Below are positions 54,461 through 63,275 of a stretch of DNA of 64,000 nucleotides, piece by piece. A program made the translations under genes and the position numbers. Each line of letters begins with the position of its first letter. Within the stretch, counting starts at the first letter, position 1. The notes under the pieces are model-generated. The model saw only the letters and a list, made by a program, of their open reading frames with translations, searched no databases and was not told the DNA's origin. Source of the stretch: Cyanodermella asteris (taxonomy: Eukaryota; Ascomycota; Lecanoromycetes; Ostropales; Stictidaceae); NCBI GenBank assembly GCA_900618795.1, contig UYJD01000014.1, positions 480,559-544,558 of the forward strand, in the 5' to 3' direction.

Positions 54461-55203
54461 TCATTGTTGTGGGCTCGAGACTCCGACTTGCTCACGTGGG
54501 TACCGGTTGACCACGCCACTTTTTTTCCCCCAGCCGATTCCTCTCATGAGGTTCTCCCAACGAACCAGATCGCTAGCGAATTGGGTTTCCTCGAGTTCCG
54601 AGAAAATGACCTCCGGCCACATTTGAGGAAGATACATGGGAACTGCGTGAACGAACAGGAAGCGAATCGGGTGTGAAATCGTCAGTCGGTACCCTTCGAT
54701 CACGGGATCCCATTTGGAGGGGACCGCTGCGAGCTGTTCGTGCAAAAGATTCGAGATGTGTTTCGTCGTTTCCTTGGCAAGGCTCATGATGCACCACTTG
54801 TCTGCCATTAGAGAGAAGCCGATCCACTTGTTCAACGGGACGTCCTTCAGGTCCGTGTCGAGGTCGTTGGTGGACAGTCCGCGGTATAGCCAGCGAATGA
54901 AGATGCGGAATACCTCTGAATCTTCTTCGCTCAAATCGATGCTCTTGGAAGAGCCTTCCTTGAAGTTGCCATCGAAGGCCTTTGCAAAGTACTCAATCTG
55001 ACTGGCGTATCGCCGCGGGAGTTGGAAAATCGTCTTCTTCTGTTTCGCAGGTCCAACTTTGATCTCGACGACGTCAAATCCCCCTCCTTCGAAGCTTTCC
55101 ACCAGGGCCCCTACCGGCAAACCCGGAGTCGCCATATCGACAGCGTAACTGAGAACCATCAGTCAATGCTGCGTGCCATGGTTGCATCAACTTACCGGAC
55201 CAT
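54461..55203 (-). CDS. BTB/POZ-domain family protein (231 aa)
   Basis: Exon 1 is only 8 nt (55203-55196, ATGGTCCG). After a 47-nt intron (GTAAGT..TCTCAG), exon 2 runs 55148-54461. The join gives MVRYAVDMATPG. The BTB domain (about 30-110) shows VEIKVGPAKQKKTIFQLPRRYASQIEYFAKAF, then FKEGSSKSIDLSEEDSEVFRIFIRWLYRGL. The rest is helical: WIGFSLMADKWCIMSLAKETTKHISN, RLTISHPIRFLFVHAVP and FASDLVRWENLMRGIGW. It matches the neighbouring copies at 55.5, 57.7 and 59.2 kb block by block. BTB proteins often bridge Cul3 ligases or dimerise; no such partner is evident here. All blocks are whole, so it is probably functional. Confidence 0.82.
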
Positions 55204-55485
55204 GGCGCAAGTCGTTCAATGCAATCCGTTCTGGTCGAGCCCCGGACCTAAGGATGTAGAGGGGCACTGAAAGATCCACTGTGAGCCGGTGGGTAATCGG
55301 GAGACGTTCGTGATGGACTTGAGGGATGTTGATAGCGAATCTGGATCATGCAACTCACTAGCATGGCATTAAATAGGCTGTTTGAAGTGGTGAATCGACT
55401 TGCGACTCACTCGAGCACCTTCTTGTCCGATCATTCCGATTGGCCCCGCCTCCTGACGCAACTCGCTGATGCATACAGTTGACCA

Positions 55486-56311
55486 TCACATCTGCAAGAA
55501 CCCCCTCCAATAAACCCTCTCATTTCCCCTCTGCTTCATCCAATTCTGTGGCAAACAACTCGTATAACTCGGCCACGTCTCCGCGTCATGCAACAATGGC
55601 ATCAACAACAAATCGCTCCCATGCGCACTCCCCTCGGGCGCCTTGTAATGATTCTGCGCAACATACGTCTGGGGCTTATCCGTCGTGCGGACCAACATGT
55701 GCATCCAGCGTGCCAGATCCGTGTCGAAGCCCGTGTCCGGCAGGTCGCCGATCATGCGCGCCGGGCACCACAACCGGTTCATCTGATGAGACGCGTGAAC
55801 GAAGAGCATGCGGAGCGCATAAGATTCGGTCAGACGGTAGCAGGTCTTGAGCTGTTGGCAGTGGGCCGTGAGGGCTTCGTTGAGGGCGTCGCCCGTGAGG
55901 CCGGCGCAGAGGGAGGACATGGTCACCAGGTTCCAGATCTGTTTCGATATCCCCGGCATCGGGGACTTGACTATCCATTTATCGAGCATGAGGTAGAACT
56001 TTGCCCACGTTGTGAAGCTGTAGCTGCTGCCGAGGTGGGTTCCTGGAAACCCTCGGTACAGCCATTCTGTGAAGAGCCGGAACGCATCCGGGTCTTCGTC
56101 GTCGAGCGTTATCGTTTTGGACTCTGCTTCGGCGAAGTGGCCGTTGAAGGCGCGGTCGAAATAGCTGATGGCGCATATGTGCTTGAGAGGAAAGGTGAAC
56201 TTCCTCTTCTCCGGCCCGACCAGGATGGTGGTCATTTCGCTGTCGGGGTAGCCGGTGCGGAAGAGTTTTTCGGAGAGCCATGGTTTGCCGAACGGGACGG
56301 TTTGCGTGTAA
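55486..56311 (-). CDS. BTB/POZ-domain family protein, first exon uncertain
   Basis: Main exon 56311-55486 after an acceptor (CATGCAG). It reads YTQTVPFGKPWLSEKLFRTGYPDSEMTTILVGPEK in-frame, then the BTB core: RKFTFPLKHICAISYFDRAF, FAEAESKTITLDDEDPDAFRLFTEWLYRGF, and WAKFYLMLDKWIVKSPMPGISKQIW. The C-terminal blocks RLTESYALRMLFVHASHQ, FDTDLARWMHMLV, APEGSAHGSDLLLMPLL and ERVYWRGFLQM are also found in the decayed copies. By analogy the first exon should be about 8 nt (ATGGTNNG-like). A candidate is ATGGTTCT before GTACGT near 56670, which would need an intron of about 350 nt, longer than its relatives. If unspliced, ATG 56235 would start inside the domain. Confidence 0.75.
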
Positions 56312-56943
56312 CTGCATGGGCATGTCAGCGAACTGTGTCCCCGTGATGACGGTTCAATGGTTCAACGGTTATGACAGTGGTGGAGCGCCCAAGGTAGGTA
56401 ACCAAAGGTCGTGGCGTATGTACGGACAAGAACACATCGGTGTACACTTCATCAACGACTTACATACCTCTATCTTGTCGTACCTCGTAAGAGCGCCCCA
56501 ACCCCTGTAGGCACCTATAGTAGTAGCTATCAAGGTAGATATGAAGGAAGTCTGCTAAATAGAAGTTCTGGGACTTGTGCAACCACCTTTGCTTGTCCGC
56601 CTTGGGTGGAAAGCTTGTGGTACTCTGAACACTGGGCGGGACGATCATGATGTAACGTACAGAACCATTGTTAGTTGTGCGATGGCAGAGCGGTCCACGT
56701 TTTAGGGGCAGGATTCGGCAATTTCTGTATTATTGTACCGCGACAAGTTCCTTCAGAGACGTAGTCTAGAATGGCGCTCGATCTGTGATCCCACGGGCGT
56801 GCATATCGTTCAATCACGGCCATGGTCCGCCATCATCTCAGCCTTGTTGATGAGCCACCCAAGCACGTGACCTTTCCGTTCTTCGTGATCCGCTTGCGGG
56901 TCTCTTCATCCCTGTCGCATGCTCTACCCTCTCTCGGGGCGGA

Positions 56944-57101
56944 AAAAAACGTGGCACAGCAAAATGCGGCAGGATCGACAAAATAGGGAACCCAGTGGGA
57001 GCCACCGCTAACGTGACTCTCTAAGCAACAGCCCCAGCTGGAGTCTCAGGTGGAAGTTAGTGGGCTCTGTCCCTTGGCAATTTTGCTGTGCCACGTTTTT
57101 T
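56944..57101. mobile_element. MITE-like foldback element with perfect 21-bp terminal inverted repeats
   Basis: 56944-56964 is the exact reverse complement of 57081-57101; the arms contain CGTGGCACAGCAAAA. Inside, a second imperfect inverted pair (about 56986-57011 with CCAGTGGGAGCC-type sequence, and 57055-57074) extends the hairpin. At 158 bp with no coding capacity it fits a non-autonomous DNA transposon (MITE). No clear target-site duplication was seen, so the outer ends are not certain. Confidence 0.7.
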
Positions 57102-57130
57102 GTTGTTGTTTTTTCACCTCGAGCCTCTGT

Positions 57131-57350
57131 ACAATAGGGGGTTCGAAACGTTTAATTCCTCCTAGACCCACCGTATAATGCTCTTATGAGGATTTAGTCA
57201 TCGAGCGTCAGGTACGGTAGGCAAACAGGGCCCGCGCGTTCGAATACCGCACCCTTTTTGGCGGAAAAATTGGCGAAAAATTGATTGCACGAGTTCTCAT
57301 AAACTCTCCTACAGGCCCACTAGGATTTTACATTTCGAACCCCTGCCATC
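57131..57350. repeat. Imperfect inverted repeat (foldback, about 220 bp)
   Basis: The left arm (about 57137-57170, GGGGGTTCGAAACG..CCTCCTAGACCC) pairs with the right arm (about 57313-57345, CCCACTAGGATTTTACATTTCGAACCCC). Inner arms with CTCTTATGAGGATT (57181-57194) and TCTCATAAACTCTCC (about 57295-57309) continue the pairing. It lies about 30 bp right of the 158-bp element. Probably a second, older MITE-like element or part of a composite. Confidence 0.6.
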
Positions 57351-57710
57351 GGCCATTCGAGAATTTTACCTAGCTCTGGATCGAGTGCCTCACCGGTCGC
57401 TAAAGCAAGTGTGGAAATTTGGCATTCAGTCAAACAAGATGAGCCGAGTGGCTAAACAGCTACGCGTATACGGCCAGGTGGCCAGCCGAATGCTCAGACA
57501 CGGACAGGTCCACAGAAGGGTATGAAGCAGTGAGTATGTGACTAGGAATTTTGGCCGACGAATCAGCGCTTGCCCTGCTTTCCTTTGCCGGATCCATTCA
57601 ATGCACCCTGTCTCCGCCTACTGCTTGCTGTCCTACACTAATCGACCTATCATCTGAAACCATTGACCGAAAATCACAAATCCAATCGTTCTCGCGTCGA
57701 CGTCTGCCGC

Positions 57711-58581
57711 TCACAGCCTCAAAACGCCACGCCAGAACGTACGTTCGTCGAGTTCCTTTTCTGGATCCTTTTCGCCGCGCACACTCGAATACTTTGGCCA
57801 GGTGTCGACTGAAGAGAGGACGGGCATCAGGAACCTGTCTGTCGAATGCTTGTCGTGCTCGTTACAGGTGAGATGCCGCCGCCAGCTGAAGTCTCCGAAC
57901 AATGGATTGCCCATTGTGTGTTGCTGGACATTGTGTCATCGCACGATGTCTTGTTTGAATTTGAGGGCTTTGGGAATGATCGGACTTGGAAACTTCTTAT
58001 TGCCCTGGTAGACCGCGTGAACGAATATAAAACGTGTGTCGTGATCCTCGCAAGCTTTGTAGGCAGTCTCCACGGAGGACTTGAAAGTCGCCGGGCACCG
58101 TATCGGTTGCTATCTTTGCAATTGTCAGATTCCAGATTCGGCGGGCAATCTGAGGTAGGTGTTCCGTTTGGATGACCCATTCATCGAGCATCAGGTACAG
58201 TCCGACCCATGCCATCAGATCGGAGGAGGAGTCGGTCTTGTCTGAAACGCCGCGATACATCCATCTCAAGAAGAGTGAAAATGCTGCCGGGCTCTTGCTT
58301 GGCAATTCGATTGTTTTGCTCGGGCCTTCCTTGAACCGGCCGTTGAAGGCTCGTGCAAAGTACTCAAAGGTACAAATCAAGTCGAGATGCAAATCGTAAG
58401 TGATCTTCTCTCCTCCTCCGATTATATGCGCCAAGTCTGGGTTCAGCATGGCAGTCTGGATGGCAGCCTGTGAGACACCAGGAGGAATTGCTTTGAGAGC
58501 ATAACTACGTACGTGTCAGTAAACGCTGAGGTGCGGTACACGTACCATCAAGTTGTGCATTGAGATCACTTATAGAACCAT
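57711..58581 (-). pseudogene. Decayed BTB/POZ family copy
   Basis: Corresponds to the MVR-type copies. The first-exon ATG is at 58581 (ATGGTTCT), but the site that should be a GT donor reads ATAAGT. Exon 2 from 58504 reads YALKAIPPGVSQAAIQ, then the BTB core (YDLHLDLICTFEYFARAFNGRFKEG and KSPAAFSLFLRWMYRGV). Near 58080 the frame changes; the expected block (TRFIFVHAVYQ ... DIVR) continues in another frame and meets a TGA exactly where relatives have the conserved Trp of RWxxxL. A third frame holds the end (RFLMPVLSSVDTWPKY and ERTFWRGVLRL). So it has one lost splice signal, at least one frameshift and one nonsense codon. The remaining similarity is high, so decay is recent. Confidence 0.78.
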
Positions 58582-59202
58582 AGCGAACGACAGCGTGTGA
58601 GTACTGTTGGTCTTGTTGAAAAGGATGGTGATCGTGAGGGTTATCGGCGTGGTGATAAGAGATACTTCAGTTCAAATGAGGAAACAGTTCGCTTTCATCA
58701 TGAAACTCGCAATCGCTTGCTTGCGCATACAGCGGGCGAATCCAAGGACCTTGGCCTCATTCATGCGACAGCTATTGTCGTGGTGATTGCGTGCCTTCAC
58801 TGGTATATTGCCCTTTTTGGGCTGATCCCATCTTGGCATACTGACTCAACCCGCACGAGGGTCCTGCACTCATATTCCTTTCTTCCGAGACAGCGAGCTA
58901 CACCACTTTTTTTTGTTTTAGACAGGCATGAATTGATTCCTTTGTTGAGGTTTTCTTCCTATTTCTTTTGCTTGAGGTAACGGCGTGGTTGCACTCGTGA
59001 CTTCCCTCTCCGACGATGTGAGCACCCAGATCGGCACCGTAATTCCCACTACGCTATAAGTATGAAAAGCGAGAGTAGTAACCATCCTTAAGCTGAATCG
59101 CAGCTATTTCACAACGCTCGTCCGCTCACGATCCTACTCTTGCGTGCCAAGTGCCACTCCCTTCACGAGAACCCTTTCTAGCCAACGGAGCGCAACAGCC
59201 TT
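58582..59202. other. Spacer
   Basis: Between two decayed BTB copies. Nothing recognised. Confidence 0.4.
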
Positions 59203-60098
59203 TCACAGCTGCAACTTCCCACGCCAATAGTCGCGCTCGGGCACATCGCCCCTCGACTTCGCAGATCGTCGATTCGTATAAACCGGCCAAGGTTCGCTCG
59301 AGAACAGCACCCGGGAGCAAGAGCGCGTCCGATCCGTGCATCCCGTTCTCACTGCCAAAAGGCATGTTCTTTCGCCACGTACTCTGCCTCGTCGTATTGG
59401 TTCACCGTCCAAGTCAAGACGTCGGACCAGCGCACGATGTCTTGGATTGAACTTCAGATTTCTCGAGCACGACCGGGACCCGGGCCAGCGCCGGTTGGCC
59501 TGGAAAAGCCGCGTGAACCATTACGTAGGTAGCGAATTCTTCGTGATCCCGGGCAACGCCACACGCATCGTTCTAGAGCGGATATGCATTCCGCCATCGT
59601 TCTTCGCCGATCTTTCGAGATTGGGGAGTGCGTTCGAGAATGCGGCGGGGCGATTTGGGGCAAGGGTTCCGGGATCAGCCCACTCGTTGAAACTATCAGA
59701 TACAGCTCGAATCCACGGAAGCGGTTCGGGGTCGTCGTCGTCGATGTTGCTTTCGAAGCCGTGATATAGCCACTTGGTGAACAGCGAGAAGCCTGCCGGG
59801 TCTTTGATCTGGGAGCTCGATGGTCTTGGTGATACCTTCCTGGAACTCGCTGCCGAAAGCCTTGTCGAAATGTTCAACGGCACAGATCTTCTCGAGGTTG
59901 ATGTGATAAGTGGTCTTCTCGGGACCAACAACGAATCTTGCAAGTTCCGGACTCAGCAAGGCCCGCTGCACAGCTGCAGGCGATAGAGCAGGCGGGACAG
60001 CGGTGAGATCGTAGCTAAAGGGACGTCAGTCAAGGTTCATGAACAGAGCGTCTCCTAACGTCGAATTGCGGATGTGTTGGGTTCACCTACCGAACCAT
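59203..60098 (-). pseudogene. Decayed BTB/POZ family copy
   Basis: The 8-nt first exon (60098-60091, ATGGTTCG) with a good GTAGGT donor and an intron to 60015 is still visible. The join gives MVRYDLTAVPPALSPAAVQ. Exon 2 encodes VVGPEKTTYHINLEKICAVEHFDKAF and FQEGITKTIELP; then a one-base change near 59815 moves the frame to DPAGFSLFTKWLYHGF. Later blocks (VMVHAAFPGQ; IVRWSDVLTW; SENGMHGSDALLLPG; SSEPWPVYTN and ERDYWRGKLQL) follow in three frames with stops between. Several frameshifts are present, so it is more decayed than the copy at 57.7-58.6 kb. Confidence 0.78.
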
Positions 60099-60397
60099 GA
60101 TGATATTGCGAACGCGTGGGTGCTGATCAAAGCCTGTTTGTTCTGACAGCAGGCCAGTCATGCGTTTGTTATGTGGGAGTGTTTCAGAAAGGGCGCTTCT
60201 GCGGAGAGTCGCATACCCTCGCGGAACATGCAACCATCTCAAAAGAAAACTAATATTGCGAATGTTGCCTGTCAAGACAACAGCTCACAGACGGACAAAG
60301 CAGGTACATGAAGTGAGTCGAAGGATTCATCAGCCGCTCGTCATGGCCGAGCTGCATCTATTGTAACAGCTCACAATACCTGTACCCTTGATCTGAA

Positions 60398-62392
60398 TTA
60401 CGCTCGTGCAGTGTGAAGTGTCCACTGTCCACCCTTCACGTTCTCAGCCTTTCCATTCACCAAGTCAATCGTCTGACCTTGCTTTTCCACGAGCACACCT
60501 CTCGCGCCCTTCAACTCGACATCTCCCAGACTCCCGCTGGGTGCCTCGAACTGCCAGCTCGTCACACTACAATCTGAGGTCAGCATAAGCGAGCTGCTGA
60601 ATTTGCCCAACACAGTCTCAAAGCCAGCGGTGACCTCCTTCAAATCCCCGGGCTGTGGCGCAATCCTCCACGTCTTTCCTCCCTGTCCGATGACTTGCAA
60701 TCCCGCTGCGTAGAATGTCAACGCACTCGTTGGGCCAGTACTCCAACCGTGCGCATGGCTGACTCGCGGATCGTTGACGTACGGTGCGTAATGGAGACTT
60801 CCGTCGGCGCTGTAGCCCTCGATGAAGGTGCTATTGGTCATGCGAGGGTCGTTGAGCATGAAGCCCCATTCCAGGCGCATGAGATCGAGGGCGGATTGTG
60901 GAGAGTTGGCAAGGTAGTGTGCCTCCAGCTCGAAGCTGCCAATGAAAGGCGAGATTGTGAGTGGAACACCGCCTTCCGGGGCTGGTGCTCCGTAGGTACC
61001 CCAGCGAGATTTCAGGGCGGAAGAGACGGCGGTGGCTCGGCTGGAAGAGGATGTCAAATTTGACACGACTGCCCAAGCATTTCCATCCTGCGGATAAAGC
61101 GACGTCGTCTCGTTATCGCGGTAAAGACCTGCAGATGAATCCCAGAGCAGAGCATTGGCGGCGGTCTTGAGCTTGCTCGCTGTTGTGCTCCAATTCGAAA
61201 TGAGTGTCTTGCTGTCGCCGAGCGTGGTGGCAAGGGAGATGGCTTGGTTCAGCGTCGAGTACAGAATGGCATTTGCTTCGATGTTGTGGCCGCCCATGCC
61301 GACACGAAGCCAGTCCGCTGGCGCCGTGACATTCATGAGGTTGCTCGAGTCGATATAGCCCAATGACCACGCAAGACCAGCTTTGTACTGTGACCAGTGG
61401 CTGGACAGCCAGTTGACATCTGAAGTATACTTGTAGTAGTTGTAAATGGCCTGCAAGTTGTACAGATGGTAGGTGAAGCTAGTAGTATTGCCAAAGGAGA
61501 ATGGGACACCAGCGTATGGCAGGCGGCCGCTCGGCTCTTGCAACACAAGAAGAGACTCCAAAGAGTTCTTGACAGTGAGCAGGTCGTTGGTGCTGACAAC
61601 GATGGAGGGAAGCGAAATGGCAAGATCGCCTGGCCATACTATCTTGTCGCGCTTGGCCCCGTCAACGCTGACAGTGCTCCCGTTGCTGATGGTGTAGTTG
61701 TAGTACCAGTCGTCAGTATTTGGCAGAGAGATGTTCTGCGCCGAGGTGATCACTCCAAGGTAAATCAACGCATTGCCGTGCTTCGGGTCAATGGTGCAAA
61801 GCTGATTTGTGTATGCACCGGCGTACCAAATTCGATTCAATAACTCATCGTCACTGTGGAAAAATCCTTTATACGCCCGGAGGTTTTGCAGCGGTGCCGC
61901 TGTGAAGTTGATCGTCACGTTGCTGATATCAATGGTCCCGGTACCGTTAGTGACCAAGCTAAGATACCTGAAACCGCCTCTTTCATGATTGCGGTCGGCC
62001 GAGTACGTGCCAGGGCCAGCGCCAACGTTGAATGTCAACGGTCTGTCCAAGCCCGCATCAGCTGTAGCATCGCTAGCTTTTCCATTGATCCATAGACTAG
62101 ACTCGGAATATGTCACATATATTTTGGCATCGGACGAGGAGGAATGGCCTGCGGTGATCGAAACGACGCCTGCTATGTTCTTGCCGAAATCGTACGTGAC
62201 TGCCGAGGAGCCGTTGAAGGTTGCTGTACCTATGTGACCCTGAGTCAGCGCCACAGCATTGATCACTGAACCGTTGACGCGGTGAACAGTGCTGGGTACG
62301 AGTGTGCGAGAGGCTGGGGCAAGAATGTATTGGCTGTAGGGCACTGCAGAGCAGGCCGTAGCCAGGACAGCCAGCAGAGAGATCCGTTTCAT
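60398..62392 (-). CDS. Secreted alpha-L-rhamnosidase-like glycoside hydrolase (GH78, six-hairpin fold)
   Basis: 664 aa from ATG 62392. Residues 1-17 (MKRISLLAVLATACSAV) are a signal peptide; the frame upstream has no ATG. After an N-terminal beta-rich region (to about 190), the (alpha/alpha)6 barrel shows SDDELLNRIWYAGAYTNQLC and the general-acid region VDGAKRDKIVWPGDLAIS, the GH78 signature around the catalytic acids. It continues TSDVNWLSSHWSQYKAGLAW, ADWLRVGMGGHNIEANAILY and EGGVPLTISPFIGSFELEAHYLA, then HAHGWSTGPTSALTFYAAG and a C-terminal beta-domain. Many N-glycosylation sequons occur. It would release L-rhamnose from plant glycosides or pectin side chains outside the cell. Length matches fungal single-domain GH78 proteins (about 650-670 aa). 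Confidence 0.88.
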   Translation of the reverse strand: MKRISLLAVLATACSAVPYSQYILAPASRTLVPSTVHRVNGSVINAVALTQGHIGTATFNGSSAVTYDFGKNIAGVVSITAGHSSSSDAKIYVTYSESSLWINGKASDATADAGLDRPLTFNVGAGPGTYSADRNHERGGFRYLSLVTNGTGTIDISNVTINFTAAPLQNLRAYKGFFHSDDELLNRIWYAGAYTNQLCTIDPKHGNALIYLGVITSAQNISLPNTDDWYYNYTISNGSTVSVDGAKRDKIVWPGDLAISLPSIVVSTNDLLTVKNSLESLLVLQEPSGRLPYAGVPFSFGNTTSFTYHLYNLQAIYNYYKYTSDVNWLSSHWSQYKAGLAWSLGYIDSSNLMNVTAPADWLRVGMGGHNIEANAILYSTLNQAISLATTLGDSKTLISNWSTTASKLKTAANALLWDSSAGLYRDNETTSLYPQDGNAWAVVSNLTSSSSRATAVSSALKSRWGTYGAPAPEGGVPLTISPFIGSFELEAHYLANSPQSALDLMRLEWGFMLNDPRMTNSTFIEGYSADGSLHYAPYVNDPRVSHAHGWSTGPTSALTFYAAGLQVIGQGGKTWRIAPQPGDLKEVTAGFETVLGKFSSSLMLTSDCSVTSWQFEAPSGSLGDVELKGARGVLVEKQGQTIDLVNGKAENVKGGQWTLHTARA

Positions 62393-63275
62393 GGTTGGTC
62401 GTGCGCCGCAATCAACCTGTGTGTCAGTCGTTTCAATCGACAAATACCGGACCTTGCACGAAGCTAAGTTGGAGCCCGAGTTTTAGCAAGCAGACGGAGA
62501 AGACGGGGTGCAGAATTGTTTCGAGAACTCGTCGGTCCAGCCATGATATAGCTTGTGAGCTACAAGGTTGGTCGGGCTATCATTTTCACTGCAGAGGCTC
62601 TCGGACCAGACAGTTGGATTCGCCCAGAAGTTTTCCAGAAGCACAGGCATCAGCAACCACGTTTCCATGGTCAACGAGGGAACCGCGCCCAGCGGCAATG
62701 AGCTCGATGGTCGAAGCACAGACCCTGGAGGGAGCTTTACCCCGCAAACAGGATCTCTGGATGCTTGTAGACACTAGACAGGGTCGGGTGGAGATGGAGA
62801 TGGAGTCGAGTTCGGCGATCTGAGCATTAGACTGTGGGGCACGAAGACGGGGGAAAAACCGGGGCTGAAATGTGGTCCGTGCACGGCCGCTCGTGGTGCT
62901 TCGGGAGGCGGTCGCGGGAGTGAAGCCACCCATCACAGGCGCACGGAACAGGTGGAGAGAGGCTTGCCGAGAGTTACCAAGACGGAACATATGTCATTGA
63001 CGAGGACGTCGCGGCTTCCAAGTTTGGTGTCAACGTCTCTTGCAACAGACCTGCGGGTTCAGCGGTTGCTTCCCAAATGCCAATTGTAATGCTCGACGGG
63101 ATCAAGCATTTCAGGAGGAAAGCCAGTCATGAGGAGATGGGTCACAACTCTTGATCATATACTGTGGTGTAAAGTCGGGCTCTCGCTATCTTGCATGGAT
63201 CTTGCCTCCCCGACACTCGTTACATGGATTGCTCTGTATGTGCCGTCTCATCAAACGTAGCCAGCCACCTTCTCT
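62393..63275. other. Intergenic region
   Basis: Upstream of the rhamnosidase gene and downstream of the FNT gene. No gene recognised. Confidence 0.45.

Larger units (their letters stand above)
56312..57710. other. Spacer holding two foldback elements
   Basis: No coding sequence recognised. Contains the 158-bp foldback at 56944-57101 and a larger imperfect foldback at about 57131-57350. Confidence 0.6.

Noticed and set aside
57238-57262. Possible tRNA (B-box-like GTTCGAATACC and T run)
   Set aside because: No acceptor stem, D arm or anticodon arm could be formed upstream; it lies inside a foldback element.
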